A DNA stretch of 64,000 nt from Gymnothorax reevesii (lineage: Eukaryota; Chordata; Actinopteri; Anguilliformes; Muraenidae), in assembly GCA_029721435.1 (NCBI GenBank), contig CM056573.1, forward strand, positions 154,277,947-154,341,946, given 5' to 3'. The notes beneath the pieces are model-generated. The model saw only the letters and a program-made list of their open reading frames with translations, was not told the DNA's origin and searched no databases. Of this stretch, positions 1 through 10,882 are shown piece after piece. How positions within the stretch are numbered: position 1 is the stretch's first letter; each line of letters starts with the position of its first letter. A program made the translations under genes and the position numbers.

Positions 1-480
1 GCTAGCACTGTAGATGAATCTGAACATACCAATGCCTAATCCAGACCAGCTTTCTCCACCCACCGTAACGCAACCAGCACTGCCACCATTTCCACTATGT
101 AAAACTCCTAACTTATTAGATGTGTTGTGTTCCGGGGTCCTGGCCTTTATGGTTTTAACAGTTTCATGTATCAGAATTTCATAGTTCATGTTCATGTTTC
201 AGTTTTAACAGTTTCTTGAATCAGGATCAAGTATTGCATTATTCATGTTTATTGTTCATGTTTTTACTTTTCCATGTTTTGTTTTTTGCCAGGTCTGCCC
301 AGCCACTCCACCGCTTGTCTGCGTTCCGCCCCGTGCCTTCGTTGTTGCATATTTCAGAGCTCTAGTTGGCTTTGGTATTTCCCCCTTCCTTCTGTGCTGT
401 GCTGGATTCGGGGCTGTCTAAGCTTAATTGACAATTAACTGTTTTTAAGTTACTAACATTTACTAACATTCAAAGGGGGG
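1..480. other. Unassigned AT-rich sequence, possible retroelement remnant
   Basis: No coding exon or structured RNA is visible. Short T-rich phrases such as 'ttatggttttaacagtttcatg' style runs occur here, and a loosely similar T-rich segment lies near 3425-3560, which may mean both derive from a long terminal repeat. This is a weak resemblance only. Confidence 0.25.
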
Positions 481-559
481 TGTAATTCTTAGACAGGCAC
501 ATTACTAATCCTAAAGTAGTGTGTGGATGCGCGCACATCCAATAAACAGGTGCTGGATC

Positions 560-1372
560 AATAAAAGACGTGAAGAGAGAGAAGAAAAATCCGCACACTG
601 TTGCTGCTCACCGATTTATTAAACACAACGTTTAGACCTCACACGGTCTTCGTCAGGTGTATGTGTCTGTGTCTGAGTGACAGTTCTTTTACAGAACAGG
701 AAGGGGCGGGCTTAGTATCAGGTGAAAAACATCAATGTTCCACAACCCCAACAAGTCAGAAAACAAACACTTAATATACAATGACATTAATGTCCCAAAA
801 AAAAAAAATTGAAATGAAAGACAAGAATAAAGACAAGTATAAAACCCACATAGTGAAAAAAATACATATATACATATCACCAGTACCAGTGTCGTTTCAC
901 CGGATAAAAACAAAAATATATAAAAGTAATGGAAAACATTACTACCCAAATTCAGAGTCATCTTATAAAAAGGGTTTGATGTCGAACTCCTCATTCAGCC
1001 CGTATGGGGACATAGTATTGAGATAGTAGATGTAACATGTCTCTCGTTGTAAGAGTAGGCGCTCATGGTTGCCACCTCTTAGAGGCCTCTCAACCTTTTC
1101 AATCCCCATGTATCTCATGGCGCACACACTATGCCCTGCAGCAATGAAGTGCGCCGCGACGGGATTCCGAATGTCACCGCATCTTATATTGCTGCGGTGC
1201 TCAGATATGCGGGTGCGTAAGGCTCTATTGGTCTTGCCAACGTAGGCCAGTCCACATGGGCATTTAATCAAATACACAACATGCTGTGTATTACATGTGA
1301 TGACACCACGAATATCCAAAGTGGCATTGGAGTCGCATTGGGTCTCTGACATCTGTTCCACACTCCTCACGG
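560..1372 (-). mobile_element. 3' end of a Penelope-like retroelement with GIY-YIG endonuclease
   Basis: Read on the - strand, 1372-963 encodes a GIY-YIG nuclease domain. A VYL...YVGKT core is followed by the conserved arginine in RISEH, a histidine-rich middle segment, and a GGNHERLLLQRET block that carries the expected late glutamate; it ends PYGLNEEF...FL. Downstream (about 660-600) is a hairpin-like tail (CCTGACGAAGACC...GGTCTAAACG) and then AATAAA. A nuclease C-terminus followed by such a tail is typical of Penelope-like elements of fish and amphibians. No reverse transcriptase is left: the fragment is fused upstream, at about 1372, to an unrelated LINE ORF1. It is a 5'-truncated dead copy. 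Confidence 0.7.
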
Positions 1373-2290
1373 TCCTCACGGCATCCTCACGGTCTACCCC
1401 ACATCTAGCACATTTCTTCTCCTTGCAATTTTTGGCTATGTATGCAAACCTTTGACAGTTAAAGCATCTCAATGGTTTTGGTACATAAACTCTCACTGGG
1501 TAACTCATAAAACCCAGGAAAACTTTCTTAGGCACACGCTCTCTTTCAAACTCAATCAATACAGTTTCACTATCCATTCTCACTCCTTCTTTTGATGTCT
1601 TGATTCTTTGCACATTCATTATTTTTCCTCCTTTAATATTCCTCTTAAGTTCCTTCAAACTCACACATAGTGCCACCCCTGTAATCACTCCTTTACATCC
1701 ACCACCATTTCCTGCTCCCACCCTCCCGGTGCTTGCCACCTTGTTTTTCCCCCCATGCCTTTCAGTATGTGCCTTCAATTTGGTCTTTATTAGCACATTT
1801 CACCAATAAATTGCCATCACCCAGGACCTTTGCTAACTGTATCTGCCCTATTTTAATTGCTAGAATTGTTGTTTGCACAAAGGGGTTAAGCTTTTTTCTT
1901 GCGCCTTTTCATTGAATCGTATGATGACAAAACAATTCTCAGGTGTCTCCTTCTCAATATGCTCAGCTCCTTCCTCCTCACTGCTATAACTGTCATCATT
2001 GCCATTTATCTTCCTTTTATTCCTCCCATTACTCCTTCCTCTTGCTCCCCTTTCAAACTCACAATCTTTCTCTTCATCCTCATCCATATCTACCCAACTG
2101 CCTACCTCTGATCCATTCACGGAACAGTTGTCTTCAACCGCGAGGAAATTATCTTCAACTCGACTTGGATTTCCCAAAATCTGCTGATTGTTTTACCCCC
2201 GTCCATACCCGGCTGACGCTGCCGCCATCTCCTGCCAACCTTTCGGATCTGTTCACGCCATCCACAAGTAAAGGTCGATGAATTGCGGTA
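1373..2290 (-). pseudogene. LINE ORF1 (gag-like) fragment with zinc knuckle
   Basis: Two - strand open segments (about 2177-1860 and 1809-1373) in different frames make up a degenerate ORF1. The first is acidic and ends PENCFVIIRFNEK. The second has a single-stranded nucleic-acid-binding look and a CCHC-type knuckle (CFNCQRFAYIAKNC), with more cysteines just after it (CARCGVD). The knuckle matches the usual ORF1 form of fish non-LTR retrotransposons, although its histidine position now reads alanine/tyrosine. A frameshift near 1860-1810 separates the halves. The frame then runs without a stop into the Penelope-like nuclease at about 1372, which makes an accidental chimeric ORF. Confidence 0.55.
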
Positions 2291-2903
2291 GTTTTAATTA
2301 AACAATTTAGCCCTCAAATTTCCAGCTCTCCGAAGTTTACAATTACCGCTGCTGGTCTGACTCCTCCCTGCCATAAATCCTGGCTACTAAACCAGCTGCC
2401 TTATATAAACCACATGTTAATTGAATAATTGATTCATGAGCGGAGCTGCTACCTACTCCACCTATCTAATTAAAATTGCTTGCAGGAACAGCAGGGGAAT
2501 GAAAGCCATTCCCAATCGAATATTCGGAACTGCTCAAATGATGCACTCAGTAGCAGTATCCTATCAATATGTTGCACACCCAAAACTCACGCTGAATTTA
2601 AACTATAAACGTGTTAAGACCAAACACTGTTTCCCAGGAATTGCATGAATTAAGCTCCTCAACCAAGCCTGATCTGCAAACAGCCAAACATATTTGCCAA
2701 TATTCTCTATCCAGCAGTTGATAAAAATAAAATCTGTTCTGTCCTGGCACCACAATTGCCCAAAGGTCTGCCAAATTAGTAGTGAGAATAAGATTTCAGA
2801 AGCAAAAATTCAACATGGTATGAATTCTATGTCATTCTACTGTCCTTTATAGCCATCAAATATTAAAAACAAATATTAACCTACCATTGATTTATGCATA
2901 GAG
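2291..2903. other. Unassigned intergenic sequence
   Basis: I see no gene, tandem array or recognisable transposon in this stretch. The 69-residue open frame near 2436-2648 has no recognisable motif. Confidence 0.3.
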
Positions 2904-3420
2904 ACAACTCCAATTCCGAAACAGTTGGAACAAAGTGTAAAATGTGAATAAAATCAAAATGCAATGACTTTCAAATCTCACCAGCCAGTATTTCATTCAA
3001 AATAGAACAGAGATAACATATCAAATGTTGAAACTGAGAAATTATACAATTTCATCCACAAAATTAGCTCATTTCAAATTTGATGGCTGCTACAGGTCTC
3101 GAAAAAGTTTGGACAGGGCCCTGTTCACCATAGGGTAGCATCCCCTCTTCTCTTCAACAAAGAGTGGAGGCGTCTGGGCGTTGAGGAAACAAGCTTCTTG
3201 AGTTTAGCCATTGGAATTTGATCCCACTCTTGTTTAATACAGGCTTCCAGCTGCTGGAGAGTTTTAGGTCTCCTTTGACGGACTTTTTGTGTAATTATGC
3301 ACCAAATGTTCTCAATCGGTGAAAGATGAGGACTGCAGACAGGTCAGTTCAGCATACGGACTGTTCTGCTACGAAGACTTGCTGTTGTAATAGCTGCAGT
3401 ATGTGGTTTTGCATTGTCTG

Positions 3421-4095
3421 TCATGGTTATGGTTTTTGGTCATGTGCCTGTTCAGGTTCTGTGTTCATGATTTTGTCTCTTATTTATTCTTTTTGGTTAT
3501 TGTAATACTCAGGTTTTTAGTTCATTCCATTTCTCAGTTCCATTGCACTTGTCTCTCCTGTCTTGTGATCTAGTTGGTTCAGTCCATCTTCCCTGTCTGC
3601 ATGCCCACTGACTTCGGGTGATTTAAATGAATTCCAGTGTTTAAAATATTCCTTTGATTCTCGTTTTCTTCCTTCGTCATTCTGTTCTGATTGCTAACAA
3701 GACTAACATTGGTATTTTGTATCATAGTCTAATAAGACAACTAATCCATGTACATAAGATTACTAACAAGCACTCTAGTTTAATATCTAGTTTATTAAAG
3801 TTGCACTGCTATTAATTTAGACTAATTCCCTCTCTGCAATCGCCCTGTTCTAATCTCTGCCTCTCAGCTGTTTCTGTCCTCTCCTGAGTTTCAGCGAGAT
3901 CTCTCGCACGTGCTTAAATCACTCTCCTGCGCTCGTTATCTGTGCACGTAGAACTCCTGGACCGGAGCTGTGTAAATGTCATAGGCTGTTTGTGTGATTC
4001 CCCTTCGTGTTTTGTCTTTCGCCAATGTTCGTGGTTATGGCTTCCTTCATGTGATTCTCCCGTTGTAATTAGTCTAATTCTCTAGACTATGAGAC
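3421..4095. mobile_element. Insertion inside the Tc1-type element, LTR-like
   Basis: This block interrupts the transposon where its sequence should continue after 'gcattgtc'. It begins TGTCATGG and is T-rich with no ORF, which suggests a solo long terminal repeat, but I could not find clean end repeats or a target duplication. It abuts a truncated second Tc1 copy at 4096. Confidence 0.3.
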
Positions 4096-4478
4096 TATGA
4101 GGCACGCTGTGAGAGGCCTTGTCTATGCAGCTCAACAATCCTGCCACGTTCGAAGGCAGTGAGTTTTTTTGCTTTTCCCATCAAGAGGTCTTGACAGTGT
4201 GATTACTTGACAGAAAATGACATGGAATCCAAATTTTTTCCACAGATTTGGGCTATTAAAGGATGTGGTCTGAAACTTTTGATCAGCTGATGTACAGCCT
4301 ATTTCAGTTAAATTGTTCTTTTCAATAAATTGCCTGCTCAAAACATTTGGTCTCTTGTTCCCATTTCTTCTTTTTGCATTTTGAAACTCTACTTAGAACC
4401 TTCTTAAGATACAACAGTGCAAAATGCAAATTCTTGCAATTTTTTAACTGGTCTTAAGATTTTGATCAGGAGTGTATG
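4096..4478 (-). mobile_element. Truncated 5' end of a second Tc1-type element
   Basis: On the - strand from 4478 the sequence starts with a Tc1-style terminal repeat (ctgatcaaaatcttaagacc). It then reaches a start codon near 4180, followed by MGKAKKLTAFERGRIVELHR, the characteristic N-terminus of a Tc1-like transposase (first helix-turn-helix). Coding stops abruptly at 4096, so only the first ~28 residues survive. Confidence 0.7.
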
Positions 4479-4479
4479 T

Positions 4480-5163
4480 TGCTCTGAAACCTTTATATAC
4501 CTTTCGGCATTCATGGTGCTTTTTAAAACATGCAAGTGTCCCACACCATATGCACTAATGCATCCCCATACCATCAGAGATGCTGGCTTTTGAACTGAAT
4601 ACTGATAACAGGAGGGGTGGTCTTTCTCCTCTTTAGCCTGGAGGACACAACGCCTATGATTTCCAATCAGAATGTCAATCTTGGACTCGTCTGACCACAG
4701 AACACTTGGCCACTTTGCTACAGTCCATTTTAAATGAGCCTTGGCCCACAGAACTCAGAGGCGCTTCAGGATCATTCTCAATAATGGCTTCCTTTTTGCA
4801 TGATAGAGTTTTAGGTGGCATCTGTGGATGACATTTAGTAATGTCAATGACAGAATCATGCCGATGAGTGAGGCAGTGGCGTATGAGAGCCCGAAGATCA
4901 CGGACATCCAGTAAAGGTCTTTGGCCTTGTCCCTTATGCACAGAGATTTTTCCAGTTGCTCTGAATCTTTTGATGATGTTATGCACTGTCGATGATGAGA
5001 CCTTCAAAGCCTTTGGAATTTGACGTTGTGGAACATTGTTTTTAAAGTATTCCTCAATTTTTTTACGCAACCCTTCACAGGTTGGAGGGCCTCTGACCAT
5101 CTTTACTTCTGAGAGACTCAGCCTCTCTAAGACATCCATTTTATAGTCAATCATGTTACACAC
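4480..5163 (-). pseudogene. Tc1-like transposase fragment (helix-turn-helix region)
   Basis: The frame 5163-4675 encodes a paired-like DNA-binding region. A first helix-turn-helix (LRKKIEEYFKNNVPQRQIPK, then SSSTVHNIIKRF) is followed by the basic GQGQRPLL linker and a second helical region (LIRHCLTHRH...DITK). The catalytic part continues only in pieces: the [12 protein letters not shown] block is near 4700 and the VWGCIS-like block near 4560, in other frames. The gene cannot make an active enzyme because of frameshifts and the insertion at 3421-4478. Confidence 0.7.
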
Positions 5164-5458
5164 CTGATGCCAGTTAACTTAATTAGTTGCTAAATGTTCT
5201 TTCAGCTCATTCTCTTATATAGTAATAGCTTTTTCAGCCCCTTTTGCCTGTGTCCCAACTTTTTTGAGACCTTTTGCAGCCAGAAAATTTGGAATAAGCT
5301 CTTTTTGTGGATAGAAATGTAAAATGTCTGTTTCAATTTGAAATGTTATCTGTGTTCTATTGTAAATAACATATTGGCTCATGTGATCTGAAAGTCATTG
5401 CATTTTGACTTTATTCACAAATTAAACTTCATCCCAACTATTTCGAAATTGGGGTTGT

Positions 5459-6310
5459 ACATCCCTTGCAGTATTCAGTTATCAGTTCTCACTGCAAACA
5501 GTCTCTCAAATTATAACTTCCCAAGACTCTTCTTTTTCGCGACGATAATGTTGTTTTTACAAAAATGGCGCCAGCCATCTTGGATTTTGACGCAGCGCCC
5601 ATTTTCAATAGCGACTTGCCTTGGATCAAGATACATCATCATACCAAATAAGAACTTCCTGGGCCAATTATTTTTTTGAGTTATCTCGATAACGTCATTA
5701 CTTCGGACGAATGGACGGACGGAATGATGGACTGACAATTGACCACAAAAATTCACCCGCTCTCTTTCATGAGTTTGGCACTCTCCCAAGAGATTTTTGT
5801 CCTCCGAGCATTTTTCGGAGTTCGGATCCGGATGTGAAAAACCCATTCCTTGACATGCTGCCTTCGGCGGCACAGGTAAAAAAAAAAATGAAGGAATAGT
5901 AGGAACTGCCTTCAGGCATCAGGGGCTTCTGTATGAAAACCAAGCTGCAGCTGCGCCCAGTGAACATTGCAGTGCTGATTAAAATATTGTTTTTCATTAT
6001 TCTAACGTATCTCCTTGCTTCCCTCACTTGCATGTTGTCATCATGTTTTAGGCTCCTCTCAGCAAAGATCTGCAGCAGTTATGTGATTAAGAGCCGCAAG
6101 GACAGAGGAGCCCAAAGCCGTCAATTCCCTGCCGTCAAATTACAGATATAAAGACTGAGTCAACAAGACATGTCATGCACCCCAGTTTAGTGTTTGTACC
6201 GCCGCCTGTCTTATTGCTTGTGCATAAGGATTGCTCGTGATAAAAGACTTTGAAAATGACGGTGGAATATTTAGCAGGTAACCTTACCAAAAATACTAAA
6301 AACAAACCAG
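5459..6310. other. Unassigned sequence
   Basis: No gene is recognised. The part around 5560-5900 carries phrases such as 'ggcgccagccatcttggat' and 'gataacgtcattacttcgg' that look like decayed interspersed repeats. The open frames here overlap on both strands and share no family motif. Confidence 0.3.
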
Positions 6311-6731
6311 TCAAGTATTTATTTTATTTATTTATTTATGAACCTCCATTAGGAGAAATACATAGATTAGCAGTAAAACAATCAGACAATACAATACATA
6401 CAGTATATACAAGTACGATAACAAATCAATCTTAAAACACTTTTACAAGATGAGCTAGCCGGTGCTGTGTAGCGGAAATAGGTTTAAATTGAGGTAAAAT
6501 ATTAATGTGTCAACCACACCATCTTCCTTAGCCGCCTCCAACTTGGGGCGATGGCCACCAATTCCAACTTTTACAGGATTAAACAAAAAACTGATAAAAC
6601 GATCAAGGAGAGTCCCCGGCTAATAATGAGCTGATCATTTTAAAGACATTTTGCAAGGAAAAACAAGTTCAGAGATCTGGCTGGAGTATCAGAGGCAAAA
6701 ACACCTCCATATAAGGAACAAACATGTTTCT

Positions 6732-7409
6732 TCAGGTTCTGCTCAACACAACCGATACCATGAGCCTCAAGAAGTTTGGAGTGAAACCATAAACCCGCTT
6801 CATTATTTCGCCTTGCATAGTATTCATTACCTTCAGCTCCTCATGTCCAATATTCAGGCATTCAGTGCCATACATAAGTGTCGGTTGAACAACAGAATTA
6901 AACAAAAATGTTTTGGCCTCGGTGGACAGACCAGGATTGGAGAAGCCCTTTGGGGCCAGATCAAAAGCAGCCTTTCTCACTGACTGTGTGTGTCTATTCA
7001 TGTGAGCCATTGCCTTACCATCTGCACTGAAGGTAACACCAAGAATTTCTAAGAAATCAGATTGAGTCATGGTGTTTTCTCCCAGACACCTAGTTGGGCT
7101 CGACTGAAAGCAATTTGCTCCAATAATCATGCACTTAGATTTGGCAAGACCAAAAGTGAACCTCCACTTACATGAATAATCAAAACATAAATCAATCAGG
7201 CACTGAAGACCTGTGGCGGTGAGAACAAAAATAGTTATGCCATCAGCATAAGCAACACAATTATAAATATCCTGTCCAACCAGTATCCCAATATCCTGAC
7301 ACGACAGCAAGACCAATAAATCATTAATAAATATGTTAAACAATACTGGGGAGCAAAGACTTCCCTGACGGATTCCTGTAAAAATACTATACATCACTAT
7401 AGTTGCCAT
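6732..7409 (-). pseudogene. LINE reverse transcriptase palm/thumb fragment
   Basis: A 225-residue frame with recognisable reverse-transcriptase boxes: GIRQGSLCSPVLFNIFINDL (box 4 region), AYADGITIF (box 5; the second catalytic aspartate is replaced by glycine), CKWRFTFGLAKSKC and ILGVTFSADGK (box 7 region). It is the C-terminal part of the retroelement spanning 6.3-9.1 kb. Confidence 0.75.
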
Positions 7410-7926
7410 TTACCAACACATTGGCAGAGGAAGATTTGTAAAGATCAAATAAAAATACCCAGTGAGAGAACAGTACCTTATCTTAAAGTTTATTAAAAAA
7501 AGCTACTGTGCCATACCTAATCGAAACATTTATCCGCGACCAAGTTGCAAGTATACACTGGTGATTCATAATATATGGAAAACAAAAAGATATAATTCAA
7601 AAAGGAACAGGCTTGAGCTGTGCCAACACCTTTCTGGGAACCAAACTGATTGGAACAAATTTGAACATCAGGCTTCAGACAGAGCCCTCGCTGTTTGAGC
7701 AGAGTAGAACTTAAAGTAATACAGTGGTAATTACCAGCAATACCAGGATCTAGGGTTGGCTTTTTCAGCACCGGAATTATCACACCCGCGTTTAACGAGT
7801 GTGGGACAGCATGCAATCTCAGCATTACGGAGACGAGTTCTGCTAAATAGAAAGATAAGATATCAGATTGAGCATACAACAAGTGTTCACCTAAAACTCC
7901 ATCAAAACCTGAGGCACTTTTATTCA

Positions 7927-8836
7927 AGCCTCTCTTACAACCTGCCATGCGTGCTTCTGCATGCTGTCTAAGGGCAAAAATAGGCCAAATCGCAAGGGAC
8001 ACGCACAACACCCATTGTGCCTCACTTCCTACTTGCGTTCCCCATGCGTTGCGCGGAAGTACTGAAGCCACACGTGGCAAGTGCGTACAACTTAAGTGTC
8101 TTGTGCTTCTCAAGTGCCTGTGCTGCCAAGGTCGCACAAAGGACTTACGGGGTAAGCACGTGCTATACTCCACACGAAGTGGCTAGTACTTGCCTATTAA
8201 TGGTCACACGGGCAGCGCTCTTCTTCAGTTTGTATTTTGGGTTTTGAAGCAAAGGATCAAAAGAAGAAGGAAAAGAAAACGGAATGGCTCCCAAGAAAGC
8301 AAGGAAGGGAACTGCTAAGGCAGCTAAGACAACAGCCTTGCGGTCTTCTTCCTCCTCGAGCATCCTCTGATATTTAATCTGGTCCAATGTTGTAGCCATG
8401 ATGATGCTGAAGATGATACTGAAGATGAGACTAAGATGCCCTGTCTTTATTACTCCTGGAAAAACGTCAGGGTCGACATAGTTGCCGTAGGAAGCCAGTG
8501 CGCCCATCTTGCAATGAAAGTGAGTGAGGCGCACGGGCACCGTATGATTCCCAACACGTACGTGCCGAGTGAGTGAAACGTACAACAACCATACTAGACG
8601 TGCACTTAGCACGAACGAGCCGCACGCTGCATGCACGATCAAAAACGACCAATTTTTGTACGGTGGGCGAGTGGTGTGCAAGTGGGTTGCACGAGCCACT
8701 TGCTCCATAAGTACGACACACTTGCAACACCACAGAAACCCTACGTCCTCTATTGGATGGCTACGGCCAATAAATTTCCCCCTAATTGCAGACCCTGTGC
8801 AGCCAGGTAACCCGTACGACCAGTTGTAAGAGAGGC
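7927..8836. mobile_element. Insertion within the LINE, with inverted 16-bp ends
   Basis: The LINE frame stops at about 8837 and resumes at about 7926, so the ~0.9 kb between is an insertion. Its two borders are inverted copies of aagcctctcttacaac. The interior is rich in CACG words, unlike the flanks. A - strand frame inside (start near 8398) reads MATTLDQIKYQRMLEEEEDR and continues for about 77 residues without a motif I recognise. It may be a non-autonomous DNA transposon (Harbinger-like structure is possible), but no target duplication is clear. Confidence 0.45.
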
Positions 8837-9544
8837 TTTACAGATCAGCCAGAGTCAACCCTTGTTTCTGAACTTGCACAGAAACCAGATTGAAACCACC
8901 TCTCAGTCTCACATTCCAAAGTCTTTTGTTCCTCAGGTAGATTATTCTTCATGTCAGTCATGATTGTAGAAAAGTGATTTCTCAGGTCACTACAGGTAAG
9001 AGGGCAATTTACCCTTTTCTGGTCAAATTTCTTCAGCGTGTTCCAAAATGCTGTGGTTTTGTGAATCCTTATCAAGCCATTATGCCGTTTAAATTGTTGT
9101 GCTCTTTAAGTACATGTAAATTGCCTATGAGCTCAGTTTGATCCACCGGGAATGCAAGGCTCTATCTCAGGCTAGGTTTATGCTATGATGGTGGTTTAGG
9201 GCTCGATGGAAATGTCAGAGCCCATAGAATCAAGTGGCCACCCACAGAGTGTTACTGACAGCAGTACAAGTCGATCACAGAGAGGAAAATACATTGTGAG
9301 CACGCAGAATTTTCTGGAGCTGACATCCTTTGAAGCAGTGCCACGGAAAAAAAATGCATGGAGACTGGAAGATCTAGTTTCGGTATAAAGCGGACACATT
9401 TGGCTAACATTAGGAAGTGAAAATCTACCCTTGAACAGTTTTTTAGTACAAAATATCAAAGGTAAGAAAAATGTTTTGCTCATCTCTGTAGACTGTGTAG
9501 CGTGTGCCTGCTGTTCTTTGAGTGTGGTGTCGTTTTTTTTTTTA

Positions 9545-9700
9545 AAGCTTATTTTTTGGGATTTTCTCCTTTATTTGAGAGTCACACAATGGAGAGAGAC
9601 AGGAAGGTTGGGGAAAAGAATGGGGAGGACATGCGGCAATTGACCCGAGCTGGAATCAAACCAGGTCACCGCAGTAAGGCCACAACTTTTATGGCGCGCC
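9545..9700 (+). mobile_element. SINE-like interspersed repeat
   Basis: After a T-run, the sequence ttatttgagagtcacacaat...agagagacaggaag...acatgcggcaattgacccgagctggaatcaaaccaggtcaccgc resembles a widespread fish repeat. It contains a phrase like a tRNA B-box on the opposite strand (gtttgattcc). No clear target duplication was found. Confidence 0.4.
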
Positions 9701-10097
9701 TCGTGTGGTGTTGTTTTAAAATGACAACGCTTTGCTCGTTGGATTCTGTGGACTTTCCTCTTTCATTTCATGTACATTTGCCTAGCACAAATTCAGTAGA
9801 AATGCTAGCAATTGAGCACAGATATTATTTTATCCTATGTTCTGCTACAAGCTTATTTACTTGCTTGGTGCTTGAATTGTGTTCGGTTGAGGTAAAAATG
9901 GTCAACATCAGATTTTTGCCAAGTTTCTTCCTGTTAAGTGGATATGCTGCATGACAATGTTGGTCTTAAAAGACTTGCTGTATTTATGATGCATAATGAT
10001 CGTCCCCGGTACCGGATGTGTTTGGGTTTAAGAGGTTAAGCAACGGCACATGTGGAGGTGCGGCATTTTAAGGCCACACCACGAGATAAAGATTTTT
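9701..10097. other. Unassigned sequence
   Basis: No gene, repeat array or transposon end recognised in this stretch. Confidence 0.3.
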
Positions 10098-10640
10098 GCT
10101 TAGGATACACCTCGCTCGGCCTCTCCTCAGGGTGCATTTAAGGGATTGGAAGATCCTCCATGATGGTGATGGCTGCACGATTTCTGGGTCATGGAAGGGG
10201 AGAGGACGTTAGGAAGCATAAGTTGCCATAATGAAAAGCACCCATCATTCAAAAGCACATATTTTCTGCAGCAGACGCACCTCTCCTGCGCCAGAGCACT
10301 GATGCATCTAATGAAACACTAGGCCAAACAAAGTAATTTACACCACCACGGTTGATTGTGATCGACAGTTTTCTAATTCTAGTTTGCTTGCTAGCTAATT
10401 AATTGCTGATTCAATGCACTCAACAAGTGCATCAGAACATCGCTGCTTGAGCATGTGAGAACATTCGCTTATCCGGCGGGGAGGCACACTGGGGTACTTC
10501 TCAATTGTCTAACTTTTGCTTCCTTGCATCCCCTCTCTTTTCATGACTTGGAAATCATTCCGCCTCCACCATCGTGGGGATCTTCCAACCCGTTAAATGC
10601 ACCTTGAGGAGACGTGGCACAGGGATGCTTCTGGAGGAGC
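10098..10640. mobile_element. Fold-back (inverted-repeat) element
   Basis: About 130 bp at 10100-10240 (cctctcctcagggtgcattt...ggattggaagatcctccatgatggtg) recurs as an imperfect inverted copy at about 10505-10640 (caccatcgtggggatcttccaacc...aaatgcaccttgaggagacg). The 260-bp centre has no coding potential. This is the form of a miniature inverted-repeat transposon or fold-back element; the family is unknown. Confidence 0.65.
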
Positions 10641-10882
10641 TAACAGAGAGTAAACGCAGGTGAATTCTATGTGGAAGCCATTCAAACATGTGGAACTTTA
10701 AATTAATTCTAGAGGAATTAATTCTATTAAATTAAATTCTAGTGGAGATCTCAATATTTCCACCTATTCTAAATTTGTCTTGCTGAATTATTTGAAAATG
10801 AGTACAAAATGATGTACAAGATCTAGAGATTTTCCACTTGATGTGATGCTGAGGCCATAAAACATAGCATCCTGGGTTTCAC

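Larger units (their letters stand above)
2904..5458 (-). mobile_element. Tc1/mariner-type transposon, disrupted by nested insertions
   Basis: The two ends are inverted repeats of about 75 bp. The left end (2904 onward, acaactccaattccgaaaca) matches the reverse complement of the right end (to 5458), and both include the phrase aaaatgcaatgactttca. The transposase runs on the - strand, from about 5163 down to 4480 and again from 3420 to about 3100. Two foreign segments (3421-4095 and 4096-4478) sit inside it. The general design is that of fish Tc1-like elements whose ends read CAACCCCAATTCC. Confidence 0.75.
6311..9120 (-). mobile_element. Non-LTR retrotransposon (LINE), 5'-truncated, - strand
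   Basis: Reverse-transcriptase coding blocks lie in order on the - strand. About 9075-8845 is an N-terminal region (FWNTLKKFDQKR...LRNHFSTIM). About 7926-7517 has SASGFDGVLGEHLL and VIIPVLKKP. About 7409-6732 has the GIRQGSLCSPVLFNIFINDL block, the catalytic YADG box, LGVTFSADGK and LFNSVVQPTLMYGTECL. The 3' end near 6345-6313 is an AATAAATAAA-rich tail. The usual YADD box reads YADG and several frameshifts are present, so the copy is dead. A foreign segment (7927-8836) splits the ORF. I cannot fix the LINE clade. Confidence 0.75.

Noticed and set aside
9431..9954. 150-codon + strand frame as a gene
   Set aside because: It begins in ordinary sequence, runs through a T-run and a SINE-like repeat, and shows no family motif.
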